The notes under the pieces are model-generated. The model was not told the origin of the DNA, searched no databases, and saw nothing but the letters and a program-made list of their open reading frames with translations. Of a DNA stretch of 11,468 bases, positions 1 through 7,033 are shown one piece after another; positions within the stretch are counted from its first letter, which is position 1, and each line of letters opens with the position of its first letter. The DNA comes from JAWLFY01 sp964462125 (GTDB lineage: Bacteria; Planctomycetota; Planctomycetia; Pirellulales; Pirellulaceae), in contig CAYWXT010000190.1 in assembly GCA_964462125.1 (NCBI GenBank), positions 1 through 11,468 of the forward strand, read 5' to 3'. A program made the position numbers and the translations under genes.

Positions 1-907
1 TCAAATTCATCCCGTCCGCGTGATGATGCTCCGCAGCCTGCTGCGGCAGACGATCTCGAACAAAATGATGCGTGAGTCGTTTCTGCTCGATCAGGTCGCC
101 ACGCAAGCGGCGGACAAACGCCGGGAGGCGGCGGAAACAATGGCCTCGCGGGCTCGCCAGATGTTCGCCGAGACAAGATTGCCGGAGCTGCAGAATGCGT
201 TCGACATGCAAGACCTCGATGCAATCGATCAAAAGTTGCGCGAGGAGGGAAGCTCTCTGCAATCGCTGCAAAACGAGTTCGTCGATCAAATGCTCAGTCA
301 CCTTTACCGGCGAAGCAAGATCGAACAGTCCCCAGACGTCTCGATGGCGGAGATCTACGAACATTATCAAGCGAACCAGGATCGTTATCGGCACGGTGCC
401 CGGGCCCGCTGGGAACAGCTGACGGTCCAGTTCAAGAATTTTCCTGACGAGGACGCCGCGCGGGAAGAGATCTGGGAGATGCTTCAGGAAGCTCGGTTTG
501 GCGGAAGTATGCAGGCGGTCGCCCGGGAGAAGAGCCAGGAACCGTTTGCCGGTAACGGTGGTGCCCATGACTGGACAAACCAAGGATCACTCGCCTCCGA
601 AGCGTTGGACCAAGCGATCTTCGATCCCGAACTCCCGCTCAACCAGATCAGTGACGTGATCGAGGACGCCGACGGCTTGCATGTGGTGCGGGTCTTGGAA
701 CGCGAGCCCGCTGGCGTGACCCGTCTGGCGAAGGTGCAGGATGAAATACGCGAAATCATTTCGAAAGCCAAGGTGGCCGAGGCCGAAGACCAGGCATTAG
801 CGGAAATGAAAGCCCAGGTTCCGGTCTGGTCGCTGTTTCCGGACGACGTTCCCGGTGCGATGCCGTTGCCGGAGGTCGCATCCGAGGCCACGCCGAAACG
901 CCGATGA
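1..907 (+). CDS. Parvulin-type (PpiC/SurA-like) peptidyl-prolyl isomerase, 5' end outside window
   Basis: The reading frame is open from the first complete codon (position 2), so the gene very probably starts upstream. The GTG at 20 begins in the middle of a helical region and has no signal peptide, so it is unlikely to be the true start. The visible part has a helical, charged N-terminal half like the chaperone region of SurA/PrsA proteins. A rotamase domain follows at about 390-870, with a GNGG turn, the stretch ending in DQAIFDPELPLNQISDVI, and the closing GLHVVRVLERE strand, which matches the conserved GYHIIKV of parvulins. Family members fold proteins in the envelope by cis-trans isomerising prolyl bonds. 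The first conserved parvulin histidine (RASHILV in the family) appears as Gln in RWEQLTV, so activity is uncertain. The stop overlaps the next start as ATGA, suggesting translational coupling with the lipoprotein gene. The family call is firm; substrate and activity are not known. Confidence 0.85.
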   Translation, partial: QIHPVRVMMLRSLLRQTISNKMMRESFLLDQVATQAADKRREAAETMASRARQMFAETRLPELQNAFDMQDLDAIDQKLREEGSSLQSLQNEFVDQMLSHLYRRSKIEQSPDVSMAEIYEHYQANQDRYRHGARARWEQLTVQFKNFPDEDAAREEIWEMLQEARFGGSMQAVAREKSQEPFAGNGGAHDWTNQGSLASEALDQAIFDPELPLNQISDVIEDADGLHVVRVLEREPAGVTRLAKVQDEIREIISKAKVAEAEDQALAEMKAQVPVWSLFPDDVPGAMPLPEVASEATPKRR

Positions 908-1554
908 GCGAAAGTGGTTTGAGACAGATTGTGATCCGATTGGTCGTCATCTTCGGCGGGGCGTGCCTCGTCCTGTTGCCCGGATGCGGACAGCTCGCCT
1001 ACCGGCTGACCAACCCGCAAGCACCGAAGTTTGTACCCAACCCGATCGAACTGCCTCCGGCCCCCGACGATCTCGTCTGGTCGCAAGTCGTCGATGCGGT
1101 CGACGATTACTTTCGTATCGCACGGGAGCAGCCAGTCCAGAATCACCCGGGGATGGTCTTGGATGGACGGATCGAAACGGCCTATCAGATCGGCGGGTCG
1201 ATCTTTGAACCGTGGCGAAAGGACAGCACCGCCGGTTTCGAGCGACTGCAGAGCACCCTGCAGTCGGTGCGGCGGCGGGCGGTCGTCACGGTTCGTCCGC
1301 GCGGTGCCGGCTATACCCTCGAAGTGGTGGTTCAAAAGGACCTGGAAGATACAGACCGCAGCCAGTATTCGACCGAATCGACGGCGAGTGTGCGGCATGA
1401 CGGCAGCGTGGTCCGGCGCGAAGATCGCTACGACGACAGCCCCGTGACCTTGGGATGGATCCCCCTGGGACGCGATCGGTCGCTGGAACAAGTCATTTTG
1501 CAAGACATTTTTGATCGCATCACCGAAGCCGACGGCGAGAGTCAAACGCACTGA
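904..1554 (+). CDS. Putative lipoprotein of unknown function, planctomycete type
   Basis: This encodes a 216-residue protein. Residues 8-27 form a hydrophobic segment ending in LLPGC, a lipobox-like site with Cys28 as the likely lipidated residue; Pro at -2 is not standard, so a plain signal anchor is also possible. The mature part has a Trp-containing region (VWSQVVDAVDDYF, about residues 59-71), EPWRKDSTAGFERLQ at about 101-115, and a C-terminal TLGWIPLGRDRSLEQ block. I believe these blocks are conserved in planctomycete homologues, but I could not search. There is no recognisable catalytic motif. The ATG overlaps the stop of the upstream PPIase gene by four bases (ATGA), so the two are almost certainly cotranscribed and possibly coupled. 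An envelope role next to a folding catalyst is an inference from context only. Confidence 0.85.
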   Translation: MSESGLRQIVIRLVVIFGGACLVLLPGCGQLAYRLTNPQAPKFVPNPIELPPAPDDLVWSQVVDAVDDYFRIAREQPVQNHPGMVLDGRIETAYQIGGSIFEPWRKDSTAGFERLQSTLQSVRRRAVVTVRPRGAGYTLEVVVQKDLEDTDRSQYSTESTASVRHDGSVVRREDRYDDSPVTLGWIPLGRDRSLEQVILQDIFDRITEADGESQTH

Positions 1555-1688
1555 CTATAGCCTTTCTCCAGAATTAATCTTCCCGGGGCCGGCGGCCGAT
1601 ATCGAAGCTGCCGAGGTTGCCAACGCCATGCCATCGGTTGCCCGAAAACGATTGGTGCCCCATTTTGCTCTCAAGTCTCTGGATGCCC

Positions 1689-1991
1689 ATGATCGGTTTC
1701 TCAGCGCAGCAGGTTGACTATGACAGATTACGTTCCGCGGTCGAACAGCGGCTTTGTGAGATCGGACATCTGGAACAGGATCAATTCCCGATGACACAGC
1801 GGGAACTGCAACGCAGCGGCAAGACGTGCGGCATTTATTTCTGCGTTCACGGACCGCGATGCGTGAAATTGACCGCCATCTTCGACTTGGCCACCCGCAC
1901 CCTGATCTTGTACGGCAGCGATGGGACGCGGCGGGAATCGGTGCAGCTGCCACCACGGACCGCCCCGCACTGCGACGCGCGGGCTAAATAG
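1689..1991 (+). CDS. Small conserved-type hypothetical protein (100 aa) with three clustered cysteines
   Basis: This is a 100-residue protein starting MIGFSAQQVDYDRLR. ATG 1689 was chosen because the protein-like sequence begins there; ATG 1683 (two residues longer) and TTG 1617 are in-frame alternatives. An amphipathic N-terminal helix with a Cys (EQRLCEIGHLE) is followed by a compact region, CGIYFCVHGPRCVKLTAI, with three cysteines spaced C-x4-C-x5-C, and a beta strand TLILYGSDGTRRESVQL. Nothing indicates export, and I see no catalytic motif. The cysteine spacing is not a standard zinc-ribbon pair, so metal binding is only a possibility. It lies 134 bases after the lipoprotein gene and its stop is 9 bases from the convergent tsaB stop. 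I do not recognise the function; the pattern resembles short planctomycete conserved proteins. Confidence 0.65.
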   Translation: MIGFSAQQVDYDRLRSAVEQRLCEIGHLEQDQFPMTQRELQRSGKTCGIYFCVHGPRCVKLTAIFDLATRTLILYGSDGTRRESVQLPPRTAPHCDARAK

Positions 1992-2000
1992 CCGAGTCGA

Positions 2001-2789
2001 TCAGCGCACACCGCCGCTGTTCAGCTCGCCGCCCGCCGCTTTCTCCTCCGCGGCGCTCGGTTTCAGGTAACGCGGTGCGAGCGCAATCGGATCGGCCCAG
2101 CAGCCGGCCGCGGCCGCCAGGAGGCCGATCCGCCCGGCGCCAACCGCGTCCGCGCTCGACCGGTGCAGAAACCTCGACGACTCACAGCCGGGAAAGGCGG
2201 ACAGGTCGCCAGTGAATGATGTGGCCGCGTCGATCTGCCCCCAGCGAGCGTTCCAAGCGTCGCGACCAAGTACCTCGCTGCGGGAACTCATGAAAACCAC
2301 CCGATCTTTGATTGCCCCGCGTTTGGTCTCGCCCAGCGAATCCTGACACAACAGCTCCTCCCGGCAATACTGGGCGGAAAAAACTTGGCCCCGATACGCA
2401 TTGACCCCCACCAGGATGGACTTCGCGTCAGGATGATCGCTCGCCGCGGCGGCCGCGATCGCGGCGAGCGAGTCGACCGCGACCAGGGGCAACCGCAAGG
2501 CGTAGCTCAGTGTTTTGGCTGTGGTGACTCCGATCCGCAACCCGGTGAACGAGCCCGGACCGGCGGCGACAGAGAGAAACTGCGGCCAGCCATGCCGGCC
2601 GCGGCACCACCGCAGCAGCGTCTGCAGTTCGACCGCCAAACTGGCGGCGGTCCGGCTGGTGGTCGGCAACCGCTGCTCCCGGAACACCCGGTCGCCACGC
2701 AGCAGGGCCAAGGAGCCCGTGCGGCCGGTGGTTTCAATCGCCAACTGGAGATCCTCAGCGCCGGCGGCTGGCAATTCGTCAAGTTTCAT
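2001..2789 (-). CDS. tsaB: tRNA threonylcarbamoyladenosine biosynthesis protein TsaB
   Basis: This is a 262-residue member of the ASKHA-fold TsaB (YeaZ) family. TsaB is the non-catalytic partner of TsaD and, with TsaE, transfers threonylcarbamoyl from the TsaC product to A37 of ANN-decoding tRNAs to make t6A in the cytoplasm. The opening strand LAIETTGRTGSLAL is at about residues 16-29, and the hallmark AAGPGSFTGLRIGVTTAK block at about 75-92, followed by a LPLVAVDSLAAIA segment. These are diagnostic for TsaB. The protein is somewhat longer than the usual roughly 220-240 residues, with about 14 extra residues before the first strand and a Gly/Ala-rich C-terminus. The start is the ATG at 2789. 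It is divergent from the first phosphoesterase gene across 135 bases and convergent with the small gene upstream. It is an ordinary housekeeping gene in a non-operonic setting. Confidence 0.93.
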   Translation of the reverse strand: MKLDELPAAGAEDLQLAIETTGRTGSLALLRGDRVFREQRLPTTSRTAASLAVELQTLLRWCRGRHGWPQFLSVAAGPGSFTGLRIGVTTAKTLSYALRLPLVAVDSLAAIAAAAASDHPDAKSILVGVNAYRGQVFSAQYCREELLCQDSLGETKRGAIKDRVVFMSSRSEVLGRDAWNARWGQIDAATSFTGDLSAFPGCESSRFLHRSSADAVGAGRIGLLAAAAGCWADPIALAPRYLKPSAAEEKAAGGELNSGGVR

Positions 2790-2894
2790 GGGATTGCTGT
2801 GAATTTTTGCTTGCCCTTACAATCAGGCTCCGCCGGGGATCCGGTTCGCCTGGTCGTCCCCTGTCGGAATTCCGATCTTCCCCATCCCAGTACT

Positions 2895-2932
2895 GGATCG
2901 CCCCGTGAAGCGTAGGACCGCCCCGTGAAGCG
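2895..2932 (+). repeat. Duplicated translation start region with decoy GTG
   Basis: The 18-base string GGAtCGCCCCGTGAAGCG at 2895-2912 recurs as GGAcCGCCCCGTGAAGCG at 2915-2932, a 20-base period with one mismatch. Each copy contains a GGA ribosome-binding-like core, a GTG codon and the following AAG CG. The second GTG (2925) is the true phosphoesterase start. The first GTG (2905) opens a seven-codon reading frame, MKRRTAP, whose TGA overlaps the true GTG as GTGA. Whether the upstream copy is translated cannot be told from sequence. Confidence 0.75.
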
Positions 2933-3683
2933 AGCGTTGATCAGCGACATCCACGGAAACCTTGAAGCGCTGCTGGCGGTTCTCGACGACATTCGCTCAC
3001 ACCCGGTCGAGGAAATCTACTGCTTAGGGGACGTGATCGGCTACGGGCCGAATCCGTGCGAATGCCTCGACCAGGTGATGAAGCACGCGAAAATCACGAT
3101 CCTGGGGAACCACGATCAGGCGGCCCTGTTCGATCCAGACGGGTTCAACCCGATGGCCTTGCAGGCGATTTATTGGACCCGCGACCAGCTCGACAATGGG
3201 CCCGGATCCCCCGCGCAGGTCAACGCCCGCTGGGACTTCCTCGGGGAACTGCCACGACAGATCGACGAGGGCACGTTTCGCTTCGTGCACGGTTCTCCCC
3301 GCGACCCGACCAACGAGTACGTCTTTCCCGAATACATCTTCGACCAGCGAAAGATGGAGATTCTCTTTGGCAAGATCGAGCAGGTGTGCTTCATGGGGCA
3401 CACCCATTTGCCAGGAGTCTTCACGACCGAATGCGAATTCATCACACCCGAGGAGTGTGATTACGTCTACCGCTTGAACGGTCCCAAGGTGATGATCAAC
3501 GTGGGAAGTGTCGGACAGCCGCGGGACGATGACAATCGCGCCTGCTACGTGATCTTGGACAGCGACGAGATGACGGCCACTTTTCGGCGAATCGATTATG
3601 ACATCGATGCCACCGTGAACAAGATCTATGCTGTCACGGATCTGTCCAACGCCCTGGGCGATCGGCTTCGACACGGCCGATGA
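2925..3683 (+). CDS. Calcineurin-like metallophosphoesterase, first tandem paralogue
   Basis: This 252-residue cytoplasmic metallophosphoesterase has the full metal-ligand set of the calcineurin-like superfamily: D8 and H10 (SDIHGN), D36 (LGDVIGYGPNP), N62-H63 (GNHD), H122 (HGSPRDPTNEYVF) and H159/H161 (GHTHLPG). A MINVGSVGQPRD block follows near residue 192. This combination is typical of the COG0639/YfcE-type group of small phosphodiesterases and phosphatases, which bind two divalent metals; the substrate here is unknown. The GTG start at 2925 is forced, because a TAG lies four codons upstream in frame and SDIHGN must sit near the N-terminus. AGGA at 2914-2917 is a plausible ribosome-binding site, seven bases from the start. 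The start region is duplicated 20 bases upstream. A weak promoter-like pair (TTGCTG at 2794, TACAAT at 2818) could serve it. A second copy of the gene follows 69 bases downstream. Confidence 0.9.
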   Translation: MKRALISDIHGNLEALLAVLDDIRSHPVEEIYCLGDVIGYGPNPCECLDQVMKHAKITILGNHDQAALFDPDGFNPMALQAIYWTRDQLDNGPGSPAQVNARWDFLGELPRQIDEGTFRFVHGSPRDPTNEYVFPEYIFDQRKMEILFGKIEQVCFMGHTHLPGVFTTECEFITPEECDYVYRLNGPKVMINVGSVGQPRDDDNRACYVILDSDEMTATFRRIDYDIDATVNKIYAVTDLSNALGDRLRHGR

Positions 3684-3752
3684 GCAGCGTTCGCGCCGCG
3701 CGCCAACATTTGTCTCCCAAGAATCGTTCGCCTCCTTCCCCGACATGGCCCC

Positions 3753-4511
3753 GTGACACGCACCGCAATTCTCAGTGACATTCACGGCAACCTCAGCGCA
3801 CTGGAAGCGGTGTTGGGCGACGTCGATTCACAACGAGTCGATCGGGTCGTTTGTTTGGGAGACGTCGTCGGTTACGGACCCGCCCCCTGCGCTTGTCTCG
3901 ATCGGTCGATCGACTTCGAGTTTTGTGTGCTGGGAAACCACGACAGCAGCGCCCTGTTTGATCCGGAAGGGTTCAACGCGGCGGCCGAACAGGCGATCTT
4001 CTGGACCCGCAACCAGCTGGAAAGTGACAACGATGGCCCGGATGCAAGTCGCCGGCGGATCGAGTTCCTCTGCCAGCTTCCACGGACCGTACGCGAGGGA
4101 AACGTCTTGTTCGTCCACGGCTCCCCCCGGGGACCGACCAATGAGTATGTCTTTCCCGAGGACACGCAAAACGTCAAGAAGATGGAAAAGCTGTTCTCGA
4201 TGATCCCCCATCTCTGCTTCCAAGGACACACGCATGTCCCAGGGATCTTTACCTCCGACCTGCGGTTCATCCGGCCGGAGGAAACGGGAACCGGCTATGG
4301 GATCGGCGGTCCGGAGCAGCGTTTGATGATCAATGTCGGCAGCGTTGGCCAACCGCGGGATGGCGATCCCCGCAGCTGTTACGTGGTATTCGATGAACAA
4401 TGCATTGAGTTTCGTCGGGTGGTGTACGACGTCGAGCGAACCGTCAGGGCGATCGAATCGGAACCGGACTTGGATAATTTCCTCGGCTACCGCCTCCGCG
4501 ATGGACGCTGA
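3753..4511 (+). CDS. Calcineurin-like metallophosphoesterase, second tandem paralogue
   Basis: This is a 252-residue paralogue of the preceding gene, with roughly half the residues identical by eye. All metal ligands are kept in matching positions: D9 and H11 (SDIHGN), D37 (LGDVVGYGPAP), N62-H63 (GNHD), H122 (HGSPRGPTNEYVF), and H159/H161 (GHTHVPG), with MINVGSVGQPRD later. Two small insertions and deletions near residues 180-215 cancel out, leaving the same total length. Both copies should therefore be active two-metal phosphoesterases, perhaps with different substrates. The start is GTG 3753. There is no clear ribosome-binding site, but an ATG at 3745 opens a three-codon reading frame (M-A-P) whose TGA overlaps the GTG, so re-initiation is possible. 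It probably shares a transcript with the first copy, 69 bases upstream. It converges with the FG-GAP gene, the two stops being separated by 36 bases. Confidence 0.9.
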   Translation: MTRTAILSDIHGNLSALEAVLGDVDSQRVDRVVCLGDVVGYGPAPCACLDRSIDFEFCVLGNHDSSALFDPEGFNAAAEQAIFWTRNQLESDNDGPDASRRRIEFLCQLPRTVREGNVLFVHGSPRGPTNEYVFPEDTQNVKKMEKLFSMIPHLCFQGHTHVPGIFTSDLRFIRPEETGTGYGIGGPEQRLMINVGSVGQPRDGDPRSCYVVFDEQCIEFRRVVYDVERTVRAIESEPDLDNFLGYRLRDGR

Positions 4512-4547
4512 ACCGCAACCGCAGGCAACCTTCGGATCATCCCCGCC

Positions 4548-6266
4548 TCATGAATCGTCCCGAGATTGCCACCGCAATCGGCTGGGAGACTCACCTTGCA
4601 CCACCCGATAGTAATTGTCCACCGGGAGCCCCGGCAGGATCTGCGGGGTTCCATCGGGCCAGCGGATCTCGATGCGGTCGACCTCCGATGCGTCTCCCAG
4701 CCCGACCAGCACCCGGGGATCGTTGTGAGCCATGTAACTGCCGCCGGAGCAGACCGTTCGCGTGATCGTCCTGTTGCCCCATTGCAAGGTCACCGAACTC
4801 CCGACCGGGCTGCGAGACGCGCTCGTGCTCTCCAATTGCAGGCCCAGGAAATGACCCCGGGGTCGGGTATCGTTGCGAAGTAGTGCCAGAGGGCGGTCCA
4901 GGTGAGTGATAACAATGTCGACGGCGCCATCGTTGTTCACATCCCCGAACGCGACCGAACGTCCCAACCAGCTTCCTTGAAAGTAACGACCGCAGCCAGA
5001 CGACACGTCTGTGAACATCCCCGCCCCGCTGTTGCGAAATAGCTGAGGAGGTTGCTTGAACGGTTTGCCAATGCTGCGAAAATCGTTGATGTGCCCATTG
5101 CTCACGAAAAGATCCAGGTCACCGCTGTTGTCAGCGTCGATGAACCCGGTCCCGAATCCGAGTACCGCCATGCTCGGAAATCTCAACCTGGCCTCGTCCG
5201 TCGCGACGGCGAACACACCCCGCGATACCTGACGGTAGAGGTCGTTGGGCTCGTCCTGAAAGTTTGTCACGAGCAGGTCGAGAAGGCCGTCTCCGTCGTA
5301 GTCCCCCGCGGCGATCCCCATACCGGCCCGGCTTTCGCCCGTCTCCCCCACGGCCACCCCGGCGACTTCGGCCGATTCCTGGAACTGGAACTCCCCTTGG
5401 TTCCGCCACCATTGGTTCCGCTCCATGTCATTGGCGACGTAGAGATCCAGCAACCCGTTGCCGTCCAGGTCAGCGACCAACACACCCAGTCCCGGCGCGG
5501 CGGCATCCGATAGACCTGCGGATTCGCTGATGTCGGTAAAGGTCCCATCGCCGTTGTTGCGGTACAGCAGATCCGGCTCCGGATCGTGCGCATGCGGTGG
5601 ACAGTAACCGTATGGACTTGGCGTCCGTGGTTGATTCGTCGGACATCGAATCGTCGGTCTTCCAGATTGATCAATCGTGTCCGCAAGATAGCGGGTGACA
5701 ATCAGGTCCGGATAGCCATTACCATTCAGGTCCGCGAAGGCGCAGGAACTGGCCCACCCGCTCCCCGCCACGCCGGCGGTTTCCGTGACATCCTCGAAGC
5801 CCTCGCGCCCCGTGTTGCGAAACAGTGCCGACCGTTCGAAACCGGCAACGAACAAATCATCGTGCCCGTCCCCATCGAAATCGCCGACCGCCATCCCTTG
5901 AGCAAAGGGGGCGAAATGGAGTCCGGCAGCTTCGGTCACATCTTGAAACGTCCCGTCTCGATGGTTGCGGTACAACCGGCACGACGATTTCCCCGGCCCC
6001 GAATCGCCGGGCAACTCTCCTCCTTGACCCACAACGATGTCGAGCCAACCGTCGCCGTCGTAGTCAATCAGCGCCACACCGCTCCCCATCGTTTCAATCA
6101 CCCGGTACTCTCCCTGGACCCGGTAATCAGGCTCCAGATCCAAGCCGGCCGAGGACGCGATCTCAGTGAACCAAATTCCCTCCGGCTGGTGAAAGAACCA
6201 GAAGGCTGCAATCGCGAGCAAGACGACGCCCCCCGCGGCACACAACAACCAACGCACTCGCATCAT
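4548..6266 (-). CDS. Exported FG-GAP/VCBS repeat protein with C-terminal ASPIC/UnbV domain (CRTAC1-like)
   Basis: This is a 572-residue protein. Residues 6-25 form a single hydrophobic segment with an Arg-bearing n-region, either a signal peptide or a membrane anchor, so the rest should lie outside the cytoplasmic membrane. Seven calcium-binding-like loops of the DxDGDGxxD type occur at about residues 68, 129, 179, 266, 322, 377 and 442, each followed by a hydrophobic strand such as DIVVG or DLFVAG. This predicts a seven-bladed beta-propeller of the integrin-alpha/FG-GAP kind. An insertion between repeats three and four carries two cysteines (C208, C222) in the YCPP-type motif common in this family. 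Residues about 465-555 match ASPIC/UnbV, with GGSYMAHNDPRVLVGLG and VDRIEIRWPDG. Such proteins are abundant in planctomycetes; a role in binding extracellular ligands or surfaces is presumed, not shown. It lies 40 bases downstream of rsmD on the same strand, so it is likely cotranscribed. Two adjacent ATGs (6266 and 6263) could start it. Confidence 0.9.
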   Translation of the reverse strand: MMRVRWLLCAAGGVVLLAIAAFWFFHQPEGIWFTEIASSAGLDLEPDYRVQGEYRVIETMGSGVALIDYDGDGWLDIVVGQGGELPGDSGPGKSSCRLYRNHRDGTFQDVTEAAGLHFAPFAQGMAVGDFDGDGHDDLFVAGFERSALFRNTGREGFEDVTETAGVAGSGWASSCAFADLNGNGYPDLIVTRYLADTIDQSGRPTIRCPTNQPRTPSPYGYCPPHAHDPEPDLLYRNNGDGTFTDISESAGLSDAAAPGLGVLVADLDGNGLLDLYVANDMERNQWWRNQGEFQFQESAEVAGVAVGETGESRAGMGIAAGDYDGDGLLDLLVTNFQDEPNDLYRQVSRGVFAVATDEARLRFPSMAVLGFGTGFIDADNSGDLDLFVSNGHINDFRSIGKPFKQPPQLFRNSGAGMFTDVSSGCGRYFQGSWLGRSVAFGDVNNDGAVDIVITHLDRPLALLRNDTRPRGHFLGLQLESTSASRSPVGSSVTLQWGNRTITRTVCSGGSYMAHNDPRVLVGLGDASEVDRIEIRWPDGTPQILPGLPVDNYYRVVQGESPSRLRWQSRDDS

Positions 6267-6306
6267 CAGCTGTCGTCGCTTCGAGTCGCCACGAACGTTC
6301 CCGATC

Positions 6307-7026
6307 TCACATGCTCAATCCACAGCGGGTTGCCGGTTCAATGATCGCCAGACGGGTATCCCCGTACTCACGGACGTCCCAGTCGCCGGGGGGTAACCGC
6401 GAGCAATCAAAGCGTTTCTCCGTTTCCGCCACCAATAGACTGCCCGGTGGGGCGCGGTCCAACGTGATCTGGATGATGCGGCACAGTCCCTGCAAATCGT
6501 CGGGGTCTTCCCACATCCGGTACGGCGGACACAGGAAGACGACCCAAGGGGTATCGTCGCTCGGCGGAGCGAGTAACCGGTCGCTGAGCCGAAACGTGTT
6601 CCCAGTCAATACCCGCAATCGACGCTCGGCCCCCAACGACTCCGCCGATTCACGAATGAAGCGGACCGCCTGTTTTGAACTTTCAACCGCGATCGCTGAG
6701 CTCGCTCCCCGGCTGAGCGATTCCAAGGCGATCGCCCCGGTTCCAGCGAAGAGGTCATAGCAGATCGTCCCGCGAATCGCGGGACCCAAGATATTGAACA
6801 AGTTCTCGCGAACGCTGTCCTTCATCGGCCGCGTGGCCGGGGATCCGTGGTAGCGAATCGTGCGACCGCGGAAGTCGCCCCCGATGATGCGGAGCTTTCC
6901 CGCACGCGACTTCGTCGACTTGCTCCCTACCCCACCGGTCTCTGAAGCGCGAGTGCCGGGGCGAGACTGACCTTTCGGCGATCCGGACCGTGTTTTTCGC
7001 GATCGGGCATTGGGACTTCGGCTCAT
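6307..7026 (-). CDS. rsmD: 16S rRNA (guanine(966)-N(2))-methyltransferase RsmD
   Basis: This is a 239-residue SAM-dependent methyltransferase that makes m2G966 in the 16S rRNA of the small ribosomal subunit. Diagnostic motifs are RIIGGDFRGRTI (46-57), TRPMKDSVRENLFNIL (65-80, equivalent to the family's RPTxDRVREALFNIL) and the SAM-binding YDLFAGTGAIALESLSRGA (90-108). The catalytic motif is expected as (D/N)PPY or (D/N)PPF but reads CPPY at 166-169. ATG 7026 was chosen because longer in-frame extensions up to 7242 run into the divergent gene and have no family-like sequence. Residues 1-43 are a basic, low-complexity Ser/Arg/Lys/Gly tail ahead of the domain, possibly an RNA-contacting extension, or the real start may lie further in. 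A TATACT hexamer seven bases before the ATG suggests a leaderless transcript. The FG-GAP gene follows 40 bases downstream. Confidence 0.92.
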   Translation of the reverse strand: MSRSPNARSRKTRSGSPKGQSRPGTRASETGGVGSKSTKSRAGKLRIIGGDFRGRTIRYHGSPATRPMKDSVRENLFNILGPAIRGTICYDLFAGTGAIALESLSRGASSAIAVESSKQAVRFIRESAESLGAERRLRVLTGNTFRLSDRLLAPPSDDTPWVVFLCPPYRMWEDPDDLQGLCRIIQITLDRAPPGSLLVAETEKRFDCSRLPPGDWDVREYGDTRLAIIEPATRCGLSM

Positions 7027-7033
7027 TCCCGCC

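Noticed and set aside
484..1551. Long - strand open frame of 355 codons
   Set aside because: It lies antisense to the PPIase and lipoprotein genes, has no coherent motifs, and long antisense frames are expected in GC-rich coding DNA.
2385..2915. + strand frame of 176 codons opposite tsaB
   Set aside because: It is antisense to a clear TsaB sequence, with Gln/Gly/Arg-rich low-complexity translation typical of a shadow frame.
3024..3785. - strand frame of 253 codons across the first phosphoesterase gene
   Set aside because: It is the antisense image of a gene with all metal-binding motifs; no independent motif is seen.
5586..6344. + strand frame of 252 codons opposite the FG-GAP gene
   Set aside because: It is antisense to the repeat-bearing coding sequence; its regularity only mirrors the seven repeats.
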